DNA from: JADZAI01 sp047602465
GTDB taxonomy: Bacteria > Pseudomonadota > Alphaproteobacteria > Micropepsales > Micropepsaceae
NCBI GenBank assembly: GCA_047602465.1
Contig: JASGHF010000001.1
Span: 62,001 to 126,000, forward strand
Reading direction: 5' to 3'
DNA length: 64,000 nucleotides
This document shows positions 55,541 to 63,496 of this stretch, one piece after another. Numbering within the stretch: position 1 is the stretch's first letter; every line of letters starts with the position of its first letter. The notes under the pieces are model-generated. The model was not told where the DNA came from, ran no database searches, and was given only the letters and a program-made list of their open reading frames with translations. The translations under genes and the position numbers were made by a program.

Positions 55541-57091
55541 TTACTCGGCCGACGCGGTCGCGGTCGAGAACGTCACGCACTTGAAGCCTTCGCCTTTCAG
55601 CGCCTTGCAGGCGGCCTGGGCGTCGGCGTTCGTGAAGCCGGTGAAGCGCGCGCGATAGAAGGTGCGGCCTTCGGCATTGGTCACGTTCATCACCATGTCT
55701 TCGGCGTTGCCGACCGTCCGCTTCGAAGCGGTGCGGGCGCGCGAAATCTCATGCTCGGCGGCCTTGCGGCTGTCGAACGCGCCGATCTGGATGCCCCAGT
55801 CGCCGGCCTTCGCCTTGCGCGGCGCGGGCTCGTCGTCGCCGCTATAGTTGGCGGCGATCAGCGTCGCGATATCGTCCTTGGAACGGCCATCGGTCAGCGT
55901 CGAAAGGGGCAGGGTGCGGTCATCGCCCGTGTCGCCCTCGGCGACTTCGACCTTCGCGCCCGCCTTCGCGGTGCGGGTCGCGCCGCCGAACTTCGCGGGC
56001 TTCGCCTGCGGCTGCGGCACGTAATAGGCGACGTAAACCGGCTTCGCCTTCTTGGGCGCGGGGGCGGGCGCGGCTTCCGGCTCGTCGGGAATCGGCGCCA
56101 TGGCGACGACGCGGCGCTCTTCCACGGGCTTGGCGGCGGGCACCGGCGCGGGGGCCGTCGGAACGAGAATTTCCTTCGCCTCGACGGCCGCGACGGTCAT
56201 CGGCTGCGGGGCAGGGGCGGCGGCGATCGTCGTGCCGGAGCCATAGCTCGCGACCAGGTTGGGGCGGCGCTCGAGCTGGGTGAACCAGGCTTCCAGCATC
56301 GCCTTCATTTCGTCGTCGCGGGCTTTCCAGGTATCGCCGCCCAGCACGACGCCGATCAGACGCTTGCCGTTGCGTTCGGCGGAGGTGGTCAAGTTGAAGC
56401 CCGAGGCGCGGGTGTAGCCGGTCTTGATGCCGTTCGCGCCCTTCAGGCTGGTCAGCACGCGGTTATGCGTCTTCGTCGTCTTGCCCTTCCAGGTGAACTC
56501 CGTCGCGCTGAAATAGCGATAGAGGTCGGGATGGTTGCGCATCGACGCGCGGGCGAGAATCGCCATGTCGCGCGCGGTGGTGATCTGGCCGGCATCGGGC
56601 AGGCCCGACGGATTGCGGAAGGTTGTGCGCTTCATGCCCAGGTCGCGGGCGCGCTGGGTCATCATGCGCGCGAACTGCTGCTCGCTGCCGCCGATATGTT
56701 CGGCGATCACGACGGCCACGTCGTTGGCCGACTGGATGACGAGGGCATAGATCGCCTGCTCGACGGTCAGCGTATCGCCCTTCTTGAGGCCGAGCTTCGT
56801 CGGCTTCTGCGAGGCGGCGTTGGCCGATGCGGTCATCTCGTCCGACAGCGACATGCGGCCGGCCTTGATCTGATCGAACACCAGATACAGCGTCATGATC
56901 TTGGTCAGCGAGGCCGGGGCGCGGGCGGCGTCACCGGAGCGGGCGTAGAGAACGCGGCCGGTTTCGGCGTCCATCACCAGGGCGGCGTCGTTGCCGGTCC
57001 CCGCGTGAACGATCGGGCTGGCGGCCACCAGGACCGCGCCCAGGATGAAAGCCACAGCCGACCGTACGAAACCCGCGCGCGCTCGTGTCAT
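55541..57091 (-). CDS. Serine-type D-Ala-D-Ala carboxypeptidase with SPOR domain
   Basis: A 516-residue penicillin-binding protein of the DacA/S11 family. A signal peptide (to about residue 30) is followed by SLTK (Ser61, Lys64), SAN (121-123) and KTG (223-225), the three active-site boxes. Residues about 290-425 are a Pro/Ala/Lys-rich linker, and a SPOR domain (about 432-510, WGIQIGAFDSRKAAEHEISR) binds denuded septal peptidoglycan. It trims pentapeptides, probably at the division site. Start at 57091 is preferred; an ATG 15 bases upstream is possible. Confidence 0.92.
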   Translation of the reverse strand: MTRARAGFVRSAVAFILGAVLVAASPIVHAGTGNDAALVMDAETGRVLYARSGDAARAPASLTKIMTLYLVFDQIKAGRMSLSDEMTASANAASQKPTKLGLKKGDTLTVEQAIYALVIQSANDVAVVIAEHIGGSEQQFARMMTQRARDLGMKRTTFRNPSGLPDAGQITTARDMAILARASMRNHPDLYRYFSATEFTWKGKTTKTHNRVLTSLKGANGIKTGYTRASGFNLTTSAERNGKRLIGVVLGGDTWKARDDEMKAMLEAWFTQLERRPNLVASYGSGTTIAAAPAPQPMTVAAVEAKEILVPTAPAPVPAAKPVEERRVVAMAPIPDEPEAAPAPAPKKAKPVYVAYYVPQPQAKPAKFGGATRTAKAGAKVEVAEGDTGDDRTLPLSTLTDGRSKDDIATLIAANYSGDDEPAPRKAKAGDWGIQIGAFDSRKAAEHEISRARTASKRTVGNAEDMVMNVTNAEGRTFYRARFTGFTNADAQAACKALKGEGFKCVTFSTATASAE

Positions 57092-57320
57092 GGATCCGAC
57101 CTGCAAATGTAAAAATCGCCCATCGCCACAGTCGCTTTGCGCTGCGGCACTGCATCCAAGCCTAAGTCGCGGGTCTGAAAGGTTGGTAAACGCGGTATTG
57201 TCTAAAATGCCGCGAAGTTCCCCCTAAGCCCCCGTCTCCATTCACGCTTTCCCCGTTTACCGACGCTAGGGAAGGCTGACCCGCCCGTCAACAAGACGGT
57301 CCTCCTATGGAAGGGCGCGG

Positions 57321-57351
57321 TTGACGGCCTCATTTCGCAGGCGCATAAAAT
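57321..57351 (+). promoter_or_regulatory. Candidate promoter of the phasin gene
   Basis: TTGACG (57321-57326) and TAAAAT (57346-57351), 19 bases apart, with CATAAA at 17 as an alternative. The expected start point falls within the palindrome that follows. Confidence 0.5.
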
Positions 57352-57353
57352 TG

Positions 57354-57370
57354 ATGCTGCAATGCAGCAT
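57354..57370. promoter_or_regulatory. PhaR-like operator palindrome
   Basis: ATGCTGCA, one central A, then TGCAGCAT: a perfect 8-bp inverted repeat. It contains CTGC-N3-GCAG, the form of site bound by PhaR, the PHB-sensing repressor of phasin genes in Paracoccus and Rhodobacter. Its place just after the -10 element suits repression. Confidence 0.65.
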
Positions 57371-57403
57371 GGCAAGTCGATCATCCATATGAAGGAGCGC
57401 GCG

Positions 57404-57766
57404 ATGGCCAAAAAAGCCGAAACGATCGAGAGCATGACGACCTTCCCCAAGGAGGCGCTAGACGCCTTCATGGAGGCGGCGACGACGTCGGGTAAGGGCA
57501 TGGAGAAACTGCAGGCCGAGTTCATGGCCTATGCGAAATCCTCGGGCGAGGCGTTCTCCGCCGCGACCAAGGCGATTTTCGGCGCCGGCTCGTTCGAGGC
57601 GGCGATGGAGGCCCAGCAGGCCTATGTGAAGTCGGCGTTCGAGACTCACATGACCGAGATGGGCAAGCTGACCCAGCTCTTCTCCGAATCGGTGAAGGCG
57701 TCGCTGGAGCCGTTCGCCGCACAGGCCAGGATGTTCGCCGGGGCCTTCGCGCTCAAGGCGGCCTGA
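57404..57766 (+). CDS. Phasin family protein
   Basis: A 120-residue protein with the phasin fold of amphipathic helices, Ala-rich and poor in Cys/Trp. AAGGAG (57392-57397) is six bases before the ATG, which sets the start; earlier in-frame ATGs lie in the operator region. The C-terminal half (YVKSAFETHMTEMGKLTQLFSESVKASLEPF) is characteristic. Phasins coat polyhydroxyalkanoate granules. A PhaR-like palindrome sits at the promoter, so expression is probably tied to PHA content. No PHA synthase is in the window. Confidence 0.88.
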   Translation: MAKKAETIESMTTFPKEALDAFMEAATTSGKGMEKLQAEFMAYAKSSGEAFSAATKAIFGAGSFEAAMEAQQAYVKSAFETHMTEMGKLTQLFSESVKASLEPFAAQARMFAGAFALKAA

Positions 57767-57805
57767 TCGAAAGCCGGTTTTGCGCCGGGGGCCAATCTTG
57801 CTGTG

Positions 57806-57836
57806 AAAGGCCCGGGGCGCGCTCCGGGCCTTTTTT
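57806..57836 (+). terminator. Rho-independent terminator after the phasin gene
   Basis: AAAGGCCCGG (57806-57815), loop of eight bases, and CCGGGCCTTT (57824-57833) form a 10-bp stem running into further T residues. Confidence 0.88.
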
Positions 57837-57901
57837 CGTTGGCGAAAGCCCGTGAGCGCCACCGCTTTTAACTTCGCCGGAAATGCCTATCTAATTGCAG
57901 C

Positions 57902-58240
57902 ATGAGCAACGGCGGCGACAATCAGGACCGGATCGGTGGGGGCGGAACCAACACCGGCATCGTGGTCAAGACCAAGCCGAAGACCAAGAAACCTTCGCTC
58001 TACAAGGTTCTGCTCCTCAACGACGACTACACGCCGATGGAGTTCGTCGTTCACATCCTGGAGCGGTTCTTCAGCAAAAGCCGCGAAGAAGCCGTCGACA
58101 TCATGCTCCATGTCCACCGTACAGGCGTCGGGATGTGCGGGGTCTTTACCTACGAGGTCGCCGAGACCAAGGTGACGCAGGTGATCGACTTCGCGCGGCA
58201 ACACCAGCACCCGCTGCAGTGTACGATGGAGAAAGAGTAA
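57902..58240 (+). CDS. clpS: ATP-dependent Clp protease adaptor ClpS
   Basis: A 112-residue adaptor that hands N-degron substrates to ClpAP. A flexible N-terminal tail of about 30 residues precedes the core LYKVLLLNDDYTPMEFVVHI, which holds the Asn/Asp of the N-degron pocket, and HVHRTGVGMCGVFTYEVAETK. Length is a little above that of E. coli because of the tail. clpA begins 13 bases after it, the normal pairing. Confidence 0.95.
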   Translation: MSNGGDNQDRIGGGGTNTGIVVKTKPKTKKPSLYKVLLLNDDYTPMEFVVHILERFFSKSREEAVDIMLHVHRTGVGMCGVFTYEVAETKVTQVIDFARQHQHPLQCTMEKE

Positions 58241-58253
58241 GGAACGAAACTCA

Positions 58254-60605
58254 GTGCCCACATTCTCACGGTCTCTGGAAGAATCGCTGCGCCGGGCCAT
58301 CCGCCTCGCGACCGAACGGACGCATGAATACGCGACGCTCGAACATCTTCTGTTGTCGCTGGCCGATGACAAGGATGCGGCCGCCGTCATGCGGGCCTGC
58401 AACGCCGATCTCGACCAGCTCCGCCGGGCGCTTACGAATTACATCGACAGCGAGCTGAAATCGCTGCGATCGCCGTCGGGCGAAGACGCCAAGCCGACCA
58501 CCGCCTTCCAGCGCGTGGTCCAGCGCGCGGTCATCCACGTCCAGTCCTCGGGCCGCGAGGAAGTCACCGGCGCCAACGTCCTCGTCGCGATCTTCGCCGA
58601 GCGCGAAAGCCACGCCGCCTTCTTCCTGCAGGAACAGGGCATGACCCGCCTCGACGCGGTCAATTATATCAGCCACGGCATCGCCAAGCGGCCCGGCCTC
58701 TCGGAGCAGCGCACCGTGCGCGGTTCCGAGGAGGAAGAGGGCGAGGGCGGCGGCCGCCCCGAACAGGGCGGCGACAAGGCGGGCGCCAAGACGGGGCAGG
58801 AGGCGCTCGACGCCTACTGCGTCAACCTCAACAAGAAGGCCCTCACCGGCAAGATCGACCCGCTCATCGGCCGCGAGGCCGAGGTCGAGCGCACGATCCA
58901 GATTCTCTGCCGCCGCCAGAAGAACAACCCGCTCTTCGTCGGCGATCCGGGCGTCGGCAAGACGGCCATCGCCGAAGGCCTCGCCCGCAAGATCGTGAAG
59001 GGCGAAGTGCCGGACGTCCTCAAGGACGCCACCATCTTCTCGCTCGACATGGGTTCGCTCCTCGCCGGCACGCGCTATCGCGGCGACTTCGAGGAGCGGC
59101 TGAAGTCGGTCGTGAAGGAGCTTGAGAACTACAAGGGCGCGGTACTCTTCATCGACGAGATCCACACCGTCATCGGGGCCGGCGCGACCAGCGGCGGGGC
59201 GATGGACGCCTCCAACCTGCTCAAGCCCGCGCTCGCCTCCGGCACCATGCGCTGCATGGGATCGACGACCTACAAGGAATATCGCCAGCACTTCGAGAAG
59301 GACCGGGCGCTCGTCCGCCGCTTCCAGAAGATCGACGTGAACGAGCCGTCGGTGCCCGATACCATCAAGATTCTCAAAGGGTTGAAGCCCTATTTTGAGG
59401 AATTCCATAAGGTCCGCTACACTGCCGATGCGGTGAAGGCGGCGGTCGAGCTGTCGGCGAAATACATCAACGACCGCAAGTTGCCCGACAAGGCGATCGA
59501 CGTGATCGACGAGGTCGGCGCGGCCCAGATGCTGGTGGCCGAAAGCCGCCGGAAAAAGGTCATCGGCGTCCGCGAAGTCGAAGACGTCATCTCAAAGATG
59601 GCCCGTATCCCACCGAAAACAGTATCGAAATCCGATACGGAGTCGCTCCGCGAGCTTGAAACCAATCTCAAGCGCGTCGTCTTCGGGCAGGACCAGGCGA
59701 TCAGCGCGCTGGCGGCTTCCATCAAGCTCGCCCGCGCAGGCCTGCGCGAGCCGGAAAAGCCCATCGGCGCCTATCTCTTCTCCGGCCCCACCGGCGTCGG
59801 CAAAACCGAAGTCGCCAAGCGCCTCAGCGAGATCATGGGCGTGGAACTCCTGCGTTTCGACATGTCGGAATATATGGAGCGCCACGCGGTCAGCCGCCTC
59901 ATCGGCGCCCCGCCGGGTTATGTCGGCTTCGACCAGGGCGGCCTTCTGACCGACGGCGTCGACCAGCACCCGCATGTCGTGCTGCTGCTCGATGAAATCG
60001 AAAAGGCGCACCCGGACATCTTCAACATCCTGTTGCAGGTGATGGATCACGGGAAGCTGACCGACCATAACGGCAAGAAGATCGACTTCCGCAACGTCAT
60101 CCTCATCATGACGACGAATGCGGGCGCGTCGGATGCCGCCAAGGAAGCCATCGGCTTCGGCCGCGGCAAACGGGAAGGCGAGGACGAAGAGGCGATCAAG
60201 AAGCTTTTCACGCCGGAATTCCGCAACCGTCTGGATGCGGTCATTCCCTTCGCGCCCCTGTCGCCGGAGATCATCGCGCAGGTCGTCACCAAGTTCGTGC
60301 TGCAGCTGGAGGCCCAGCTGTCGGACCGCAACGTGACGTTCGAACTCACCGAACCGGCCGTCGCCTGGCTGGCGAAGCACGGCTACGACGAGCATTTCGG
60401 CGCCCGCCCGCTCGCCCGCGTGATCCAGGAGAACATCAAAAAGCCGCTCGCCGAGGAGCTGCTGTTCGGCAAGCTCATCAAGGGCGGCGTCGTGGAGATC
60501 GCGGTGGACGAGAAGACCGACAAGCTCGCCTTCGAGATCATCGAGATCAAGGAACCGCCCGCGCGCGGCAGGAACGACTCCAAGGAACCCGAACTCGCCG
60601 GCTGA
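58254..60605 (+). CDS. clpA: ATP-dependent Clp protease ATPase subunit ClpA
   Basis: A 783-residue AAA+ unfoldase that feeds ClpP. The GTG at 58254 gives MPTFSRSLEESLRRAIRLAT, the family N-terminus. The N-domain binds ClpS; the first AAA module has Walker A GDPGVGKT at 230-237, the second GPTGVGKT at 511-518, and an IGF/IGFGRGKR loop region for ClpP lies near residue 630. A Glu/Gly-rich linker lies at about 158-175. Complete and of normal length. It ends at a strong terminator. Confidence 0.96.
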   Translation: MPTFSRSLEESLRRAIRLATERTHEYATLEHLLLSLADDKDAAAVMRACNADLDQLRRALTNYIDSELKSLRSPSGEDAKPTTAFQRVVQRAVIHVQSSGREEVTGANVLVAIFAERESHAAFFLQEQGMTRLDAVNYISHGIAKRPGLSEQRTVRGSEEEEGEGGGRPEQGGDKAGAKTGQEALDAYCVNLNKKALTGKIDPLIGREAEVERTIQILCRRQKNNPLFVGDPGVGKTAIAEGLARKIVKGEVPDVLKDATIFSLDMGSLLAGTRYRGDFEERLKSVVKELENYKGAVLFIDEIHTVIGAGATSGGAMDASNLLKPALASGTMRCMGSTTYKEYRQHFEKDRALVRRFQKIDVNEPSVPDTIKILKGLKPYFEEFHKVRYTADAVKAAVELSAKYINDRKLPDKAIDVIDEVGAAQMLVAESRRKKVIGVREVEDVISKMARIPPKTVSKSDTESLRELETNLKRVVFGQDQAISALAASIKLARAGLREPEKPIGAYLFSGPTGVGKTEVAKRLSEIMGVELLRFDMSEYMERHAVSRLIGAPPGYVGFDQGGLLTDGVDQHPHVVLLLDEIEKAHPDIFNILLQVMDHGKLTDHNGKKIDFRNVILIMTTNAGASDAAKEAIGFGRGKREGEDEEAIKKLFTPEFRNRLDAVIPFAPLSPEIIAQVVTKFVLQLEAQLSDRNVTFELTEPAVAWLAKHGYDEHFGARPLARVIQENIKKPLAEELLFGKLIKGGVVEIAVDEKTDKLAFEIIEIKEPPARGRNDSKEPELAG

Positions 60606-60624
60606 CCCCCGCGACCCTCAAACC

Positions 60625-60655
60625 AAAACGGCCGGTGCAAACACCGGCCGTTTTT
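60625..60655 (+). terminator. Rho-independent terminator of clpSA
   Basis: AAAACGGCCGGTG (60625-60637), loop CAAA, and CACCGGCCGTTTT (60642-60654) form a perfect stem of up to 13 bp ending in a T-run. Confidence 0.9.
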
Positions 60656-60665
60656 CGTTTGTTGT

Positions 60666-60703
60666 CCTCCCCTGCGCTTGCGGGGGAGGTGCCCCGAAGG
60701 GGC
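60666..60703. repeat. REP-like double palindrome
   Basis: CCTCCCC (60666-60672) pairs with GGGGAGG (60683-60689), and directly after it GCCCC (60691-60695) pairs with GGGGC (60699-60703) around GAA. Similar G-rich double hairpins are common between genes of many alphaproteobacteria. Only one copy was noticed in this window, between the clpA terminator and the XRE gene. Confidence 0.5.
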
Positions 60704-60796
60704 GGAGGGGGCGCGATCAAGCTCAGGCGGCGGATCGCAAGCGCTCGAACCGCTTTTCCTGTCATGCCTGCCGTCACAGCCATGACAAAGCAGGCC

Positions 60797-61012
60797 TCAC
60801 CCCTCCCACCCGAACACATCCTCCACCCCCACCTTGAAAAACCGCGCGATGCGAAACGCGCTCTCAAGGCTGGGGGAGTAGCGGTCCTGCTCGATGGCGA
60901 TGATGGTCTGGCGGGTGACGCCGATCGCGTCACCCAGCGCAGCCTGCGTCACCTGCCCATGCGCCTCGCGCAATTCGCGCACGCGGTTGGTGATCGGTGG
61001 TTTCTTCGCCAT
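60797..61012 (-). CDS. Small XRE-family transcriptional regulator
   Basis: A 71-residue protein made of a single helix-turn-helix domain: VTQAALGDAIGVTRQTIIAI is the recognition core, followed by EQDRYSPSLESAFRIARFF and the C-terminal VEDVFGWEG. This short form usually represses its own operon together with a membrane-protein gene. Here the partner (61017-61424) lies four bases upstream and shares the promoter/operator region at 61439-61484. Confidence 0.88.
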   Translation of the reverse strand: MAKKPPITNRVRELREAHGQVTQAALGDAIGVTRQTIIAIEQDRYSPSLESAFRIARFFKVGVEDVFGWEG

Positions 61013-61016
61013 GGGG

Positions 61017-61424
61017 TCAGATCCCGCGCCGGTAGAACCAGATGGTCAGCGCATACTCGGCGAACTGCGCCGCGATCAGGCTCACGAACACCGCGTGGAA
61101 CATGAAGTTGCCGCCATGCCCCATCAGGTACGTCCCCATCGCCAGCACCACGCCCACCGCCAGCACCATGCCCGACAGATTGCCGGCCTTGTCGGCCACG
61201 CGCCGGTCGCGCTCGTCGGCGGCGGCATTGGCGTCACGCGGCGCGAACACCGCGATGGCGATCTGCCCCAGCACCGACAGGATCGTCAGCACCACCACCA
61301 CGCCGATCACGATCGGCAGCGGCGGCACCGCGCCCGGCAGCGGCGCGATCATCACGGCATACAGAATGGCGGTGATCACGATGATCGCCGCCATCACCCA
61401 GGCGGACTTTTCATGAAACGACAT
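61017..61424 (-). CDS. Four-TM membrane protein, DUF2178-like
   Basis: A 135-residue protein with four hydrophobic segments (about 9-27, 36-62, 81-99, 105-128) and a charged loop DERDRRVADKAGN between the second and third. This pattern, with an XRE regulator behind it, fits DUF2178-like proteins. Function unknown. GAGGGG lies six bases before the ATG. A partial decayed copy of its 5' end and promoter region occurs at 63368-63478. Confidence 0.75.
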   Translation of the reverse strand: MSFHEKSAWVMAAIIVITAILYAVMIAPLPGAVPPLPIVIGVVVVLTILSVLGQIAIAVFAPRDANAAADERDRRVADKAGNLSGMVLAVGVVLAMGTYLMGHGGNFMFHAVFVSLIAAQFAEYALTIWFYRRGI

Positions 61425-61438
61425 CTCAAACCCCTCAT

Positions 61439-61454
61439 GTCAAAAATCTTTGAC
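61439..61454. promoter_or_regulatory. Inverted repeat, candidate operator
   Basis: GTCAAA-N4-TTTGAC, a perfect 6-bp inverted repeat lying just after the -10 element and 15 bases before the DUF2178-like start codon. It is the best candidate for autoregulation by the XRE protein. The corresponding bases of copy B have lost the symmetry. Confidence 0.5.
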
Positions 61455-61455
61455 C

Positions 61456-61484
61456 TGTTTAAGGGTGTCAAATCGTCGTGTCAA
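61456..61484 (-). promoter_or_regulatory. Promoter of the DUF2178-like/XRE pair
   Basis: On the reverse strand TTGACA (61484-61479) is followed after 17 bases by TAAACA (61461-61456). A second TTGACA lies at 61471-61466. The first hexamer overlaps the end of the upstream TetR gene. Confidence 0.55.
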
Positions 61485-62008
61485 ATATTTTCGACATTTG
61501 GCTGAGGATAGGGCCCGCAGCCTGACGCAGCGACCAGCGCCGACGACGACCGTGCAAGAATCGCCGCCATGTCCACCGGCGAGCAGGGTGTTTCACCCGT
61601 CACCCACAGGCGCAGGAACGATATCTGGGATTGGGCGATCCGCAGGGCGCCCGGCCGATCGAGGTCTCTGATCCGCAAACCCAGCTCGGCGCTCAGGCCC
61701 TTGGCGAGACGATCGACAGAAGAGCTGGCCAGCAGGTCCGCCGCTCCGCGTCGCTCGGCCCAAAAGTGTTCGAGAAGCGCAATCAGGCCCGGCGTGACCT
61801 CGCCGGTCTGTGCGGCTGCGGCCAGAACTGAGAACGGCCCGCGCATGGATTCCACCAGCATCGCCGACCGGTCGTCGAAATGTTTGTAGAGCGTGGACCG
61901 CGCGATGCCGGCTTCGTTCAGCACATCCGAGATCGCGGGAAAGGCCGTCCGCTTCGTCCGCACCAGATGCGTGTAGGCGGCGACGATCGTGCTTTTCAAA
62001 CTCGCCAT
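61481..62008 (-). CDS. TetR-family transcriptional regulator
   Basis: A 175-residue repressor-type protein. The N-terminal helix-turn-helix is visible as FPAISDVLNEAGIARSTLYKHFDDRSAML. The C-terminal ligand domain is short and not diagnostic. It diverges from the membrane-protein gene at 62113, with about 100 bases between, and may control it. Its last codons lie in direct-repeat copy A. Confidence 0.88.
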   Translation of the reverse strand: MASLKSTIVAAYTHLVRTKRTAFPAISDVLNEAGIARSTLYKHFDDRSAMLVESMRGPFSVLAAAAQTGEVTPGLIALLEHFWAERRGAADLLASSSVDRLAKGLSAELGLRIRDLDRPGALRIAQSQISFLRLWVTGETPCSPVDMAAILARSSSALVAASGCGPYPQPNVENI

Positions 62009-62112
62009 CAGATGGCCGCCTCGAACTTTTCGACGCCCAAGTTTCTATGTCGTTCCGGGCGCAGCATCTAGGAGTTCGCGGAACTCATTCGCCGCTCCGG
62101 AGCCGCATCGCC

Positions 62113-62724
62113 ATGCCCGAACCTCAGGATATGCATCCGAAATCGGAACGGGCGGCGGGGCTGCTCCTGCTTTTCATCAGCTTTGCGGTGGTGTCCGGCA
62201 TGGCCAACCATCCGAGCAGCTTCGCCGAATACACCGCGCACAGCCGCGCGCTGCACGGCATTCTCATCGTCATCGCCGTCCTGGCGCTGGCCGCTTTCGC
62301 GCGGTTCGCGGTCAAGCGGGGACTGGCGCGGCTGCCCGTTCTTCTCGGCCTGGCCTTCCTGACCTTCGGCACCATCGCCAATGCGCTGGCCGGGACGATG
62401 AACGGATTTATCGTGCCCGAATTGATGGCGGACGGCGGCGTCGACAAACCCATTCTGGCGCTCTGCTGGGCGTTCAATCAGGTGATGGCACAGGCCGCCG
62501 TCTACGCGTCCGGCATCGCCTTCCTGATCTGGGGCGCCGACATGGCGGCGAGCGGCGAAGGTGCGGACAGGGCGGTCGGCGCGGCCGGCGCGCTTGCTGG
62601 TCTGCTTCCGGCGGTTCTGCTCGCGGCGGGCCTGATCGATATGAATGTCGGCGGGGCTTTCATCGCCTATTCGGTTCAGGCTGCGTTCGCTCTCGCCGCT
62701 GCCTGGACTCTGCTGCGGCGCTGA
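62113..62724 (+). CDS. Hypothetical six-TM membrane protein
   Basis: A 203-residue protein with about six hydrophobic segments and a short polar N-terminus (MPEPQDMHPKSER). The ATG at 62113 has GGAG ten bases upstream; a second ATG at 62131 is possible. No family recognised. The divergent TetR gene suggests it is a regulated small-molecule or stress-related protein, but that is inference. GrpB-like gene follows after 15 bases. Confidence 0.68.
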   Translation: MPEPQDMHPKSERAAGLLLLFISFAVVSGMANHPSSFAEYTAHSRALHGILIVIAVLALAAFARFAVKRGLARLPVLLGLAFLTFGTIANALAGTMNGFIVPELMADGGVDKPILALCWAFNQVMAQAAVYASGIAFLIWGADMAASGEGADRAVGAAGALAGLLPAVLLAAGLIDMNVGGAFIAYSVQAAFALAAAWTLLRR

Positions 62725-62739
62725 ACAAGGAGATCGACA

Positions 62740-63267
62740 ATGTCGGCGAAAGTCATCCGCGCGCACGATCCCCGTTGGCAGGACGCCTACCGGCAGGAAG
62801 CCGGCCAAATCGAACGGGCCTTCGGAGATTGCCTGGACGGCATCGATCACATCGGCGGCACGTCGATCGCCGGTATTTTTGCCAAGCCTGTGATCGACAT
62901 CCTCGTCCAGGCGCGTTCGCTTGCCGAAGTCGAGGCGCGGTCGCCCGCGATGATGGATCTGGGATACGAGGCGCGCGGCGAATACGGACTCCCGGGCCGC
63001 CGCTACTTCAGCAGAAAAGTCTCGGCAGCCAGCGTGACCGGCTATCATGTCCACGTCTATCAAAGCGGCTCCGCCGACGCTTTCCGGCATCTGGCGTTTC
63101 GCGACTTTCTCGTGCTGCACCCTCAACTTGCTGACGCATATTCGGAACTGAAGCGTAGCCTCGCTGACAGCTCGGGCGTTCTGCCGCCTGACTACGCCAA
63201 CCTGAAGTCGGCCTTCGTCCAGGATATCGAACGGCAGGCATTGGCCCATTTCCGGCGGACGAGATAG
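62740..63267 (+). CDS. GrpB/UPF0157 nucleotidyltransferase-fold protein
   Basis: A 175-residue protein of the GrpB family, which has a nucleotidyltransferase fold. The signature DHIGGTSIAGIFAKPVIDILV carries the GTS and Asp-x-Asp-like region, followed by GLPGRRYFSR, the HVHVYQ strand and HLAFRDFLVLHP. Some members act on glutamate or CoA-linked substrates, but most are uncharacterised. It is probably co-transcribed with the membrane-protein gene 15 bases upstream. AAGGAG precedes the ATG. Confidence 0.85.
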   Translation: MSAKVIRAHDPRWQDAYRQEAGQIERAFGDCLDGIDHIGGTSIAGIFAKPVIDILVQARSLAEVEARSPAMMDLGYEARGEYGLPGRRYFSRKVSAASVTGYHVHVYQSGSADAFRHLAFRDFLVLHPQLADAYSELKRSLADSSGVLPPDYANLKSAFVQDIERQALAHFRRTR

Positions 63268-63367
63268 GCCTCCCCTCCGGGGCAGGCGGCGAGGGCAGAC
63301 GTGGAAAGAACACGTCAACACGCACCAGCGCCGCCGCTCCGGCTCACGCCAACGCCGCCCTGATCCG

Positions 63368-63478
63368 CGCCGCCATCACCCAGGCGGGCTTCCCGAAACG
63401 ACATCTCAAACCCCTCATATCAAAAGTCTTTTACTTATGCCGGGGTGTCCGATCGCTGTGTCGAATATTTTCGACATT
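63368..63478. repeat. Direct repeat, copy B (decayed)
   Basis: A diverged copy of 61386-61498. The ATG and first codons of the DUF2178-like gene are recognisable, but a two-base deletion shifts the frame, the TTGACA elements read TCGACA or worse, and the operator symmetry is lost. It no longer encodes or controls anything visible and marks an old duplication. Confidence 0.8.
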
Positions 63479-63496
63479 ATATACTTGGCAGACCCG

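Larger units (their letters stand above)
57092..57403. other. 312-base intergenic region between carboxypeptidase and phasin genes
   Basis: No gene is seen here. It contains the divergent upstream regions of both genes. The phasin side has a promoter (57321-57351) and a PhaR-like palindrome (57354-57370). Farther left, CGCGGTATT (57191-57199) and AATGCCGCG (57206-57214) form an imperfect inverted repeat of unknown meaning. Confidence 0.7.
61386..61498. repeat. Direct repeat, copy A (functional side)
   Basis: This 113-base block holds the first codons of the DUF2178-like gene, its promoter and operator, and the last codons of the TetR gene. It matches 63368-63478 in the same orientation at about 94 of 113 positions by hand alignment, with one two-base gap. 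Confidence 0.85.

Noticed and set aside
57191..57214. Imperfect inverted repeat CGCGGTATT / AATGCCGCG as an operator or terminator
   Set aside because: One mismatch, no T-run, and no promoter elements at proper spacing; too weak to name.
60760..60787. TGTCAT and ATGACA inverted repeat 16 bases apart near the end of the XRE gene
   Set aside because: Short arms and wide spacing are expected by chance, and the site is at a gene end.
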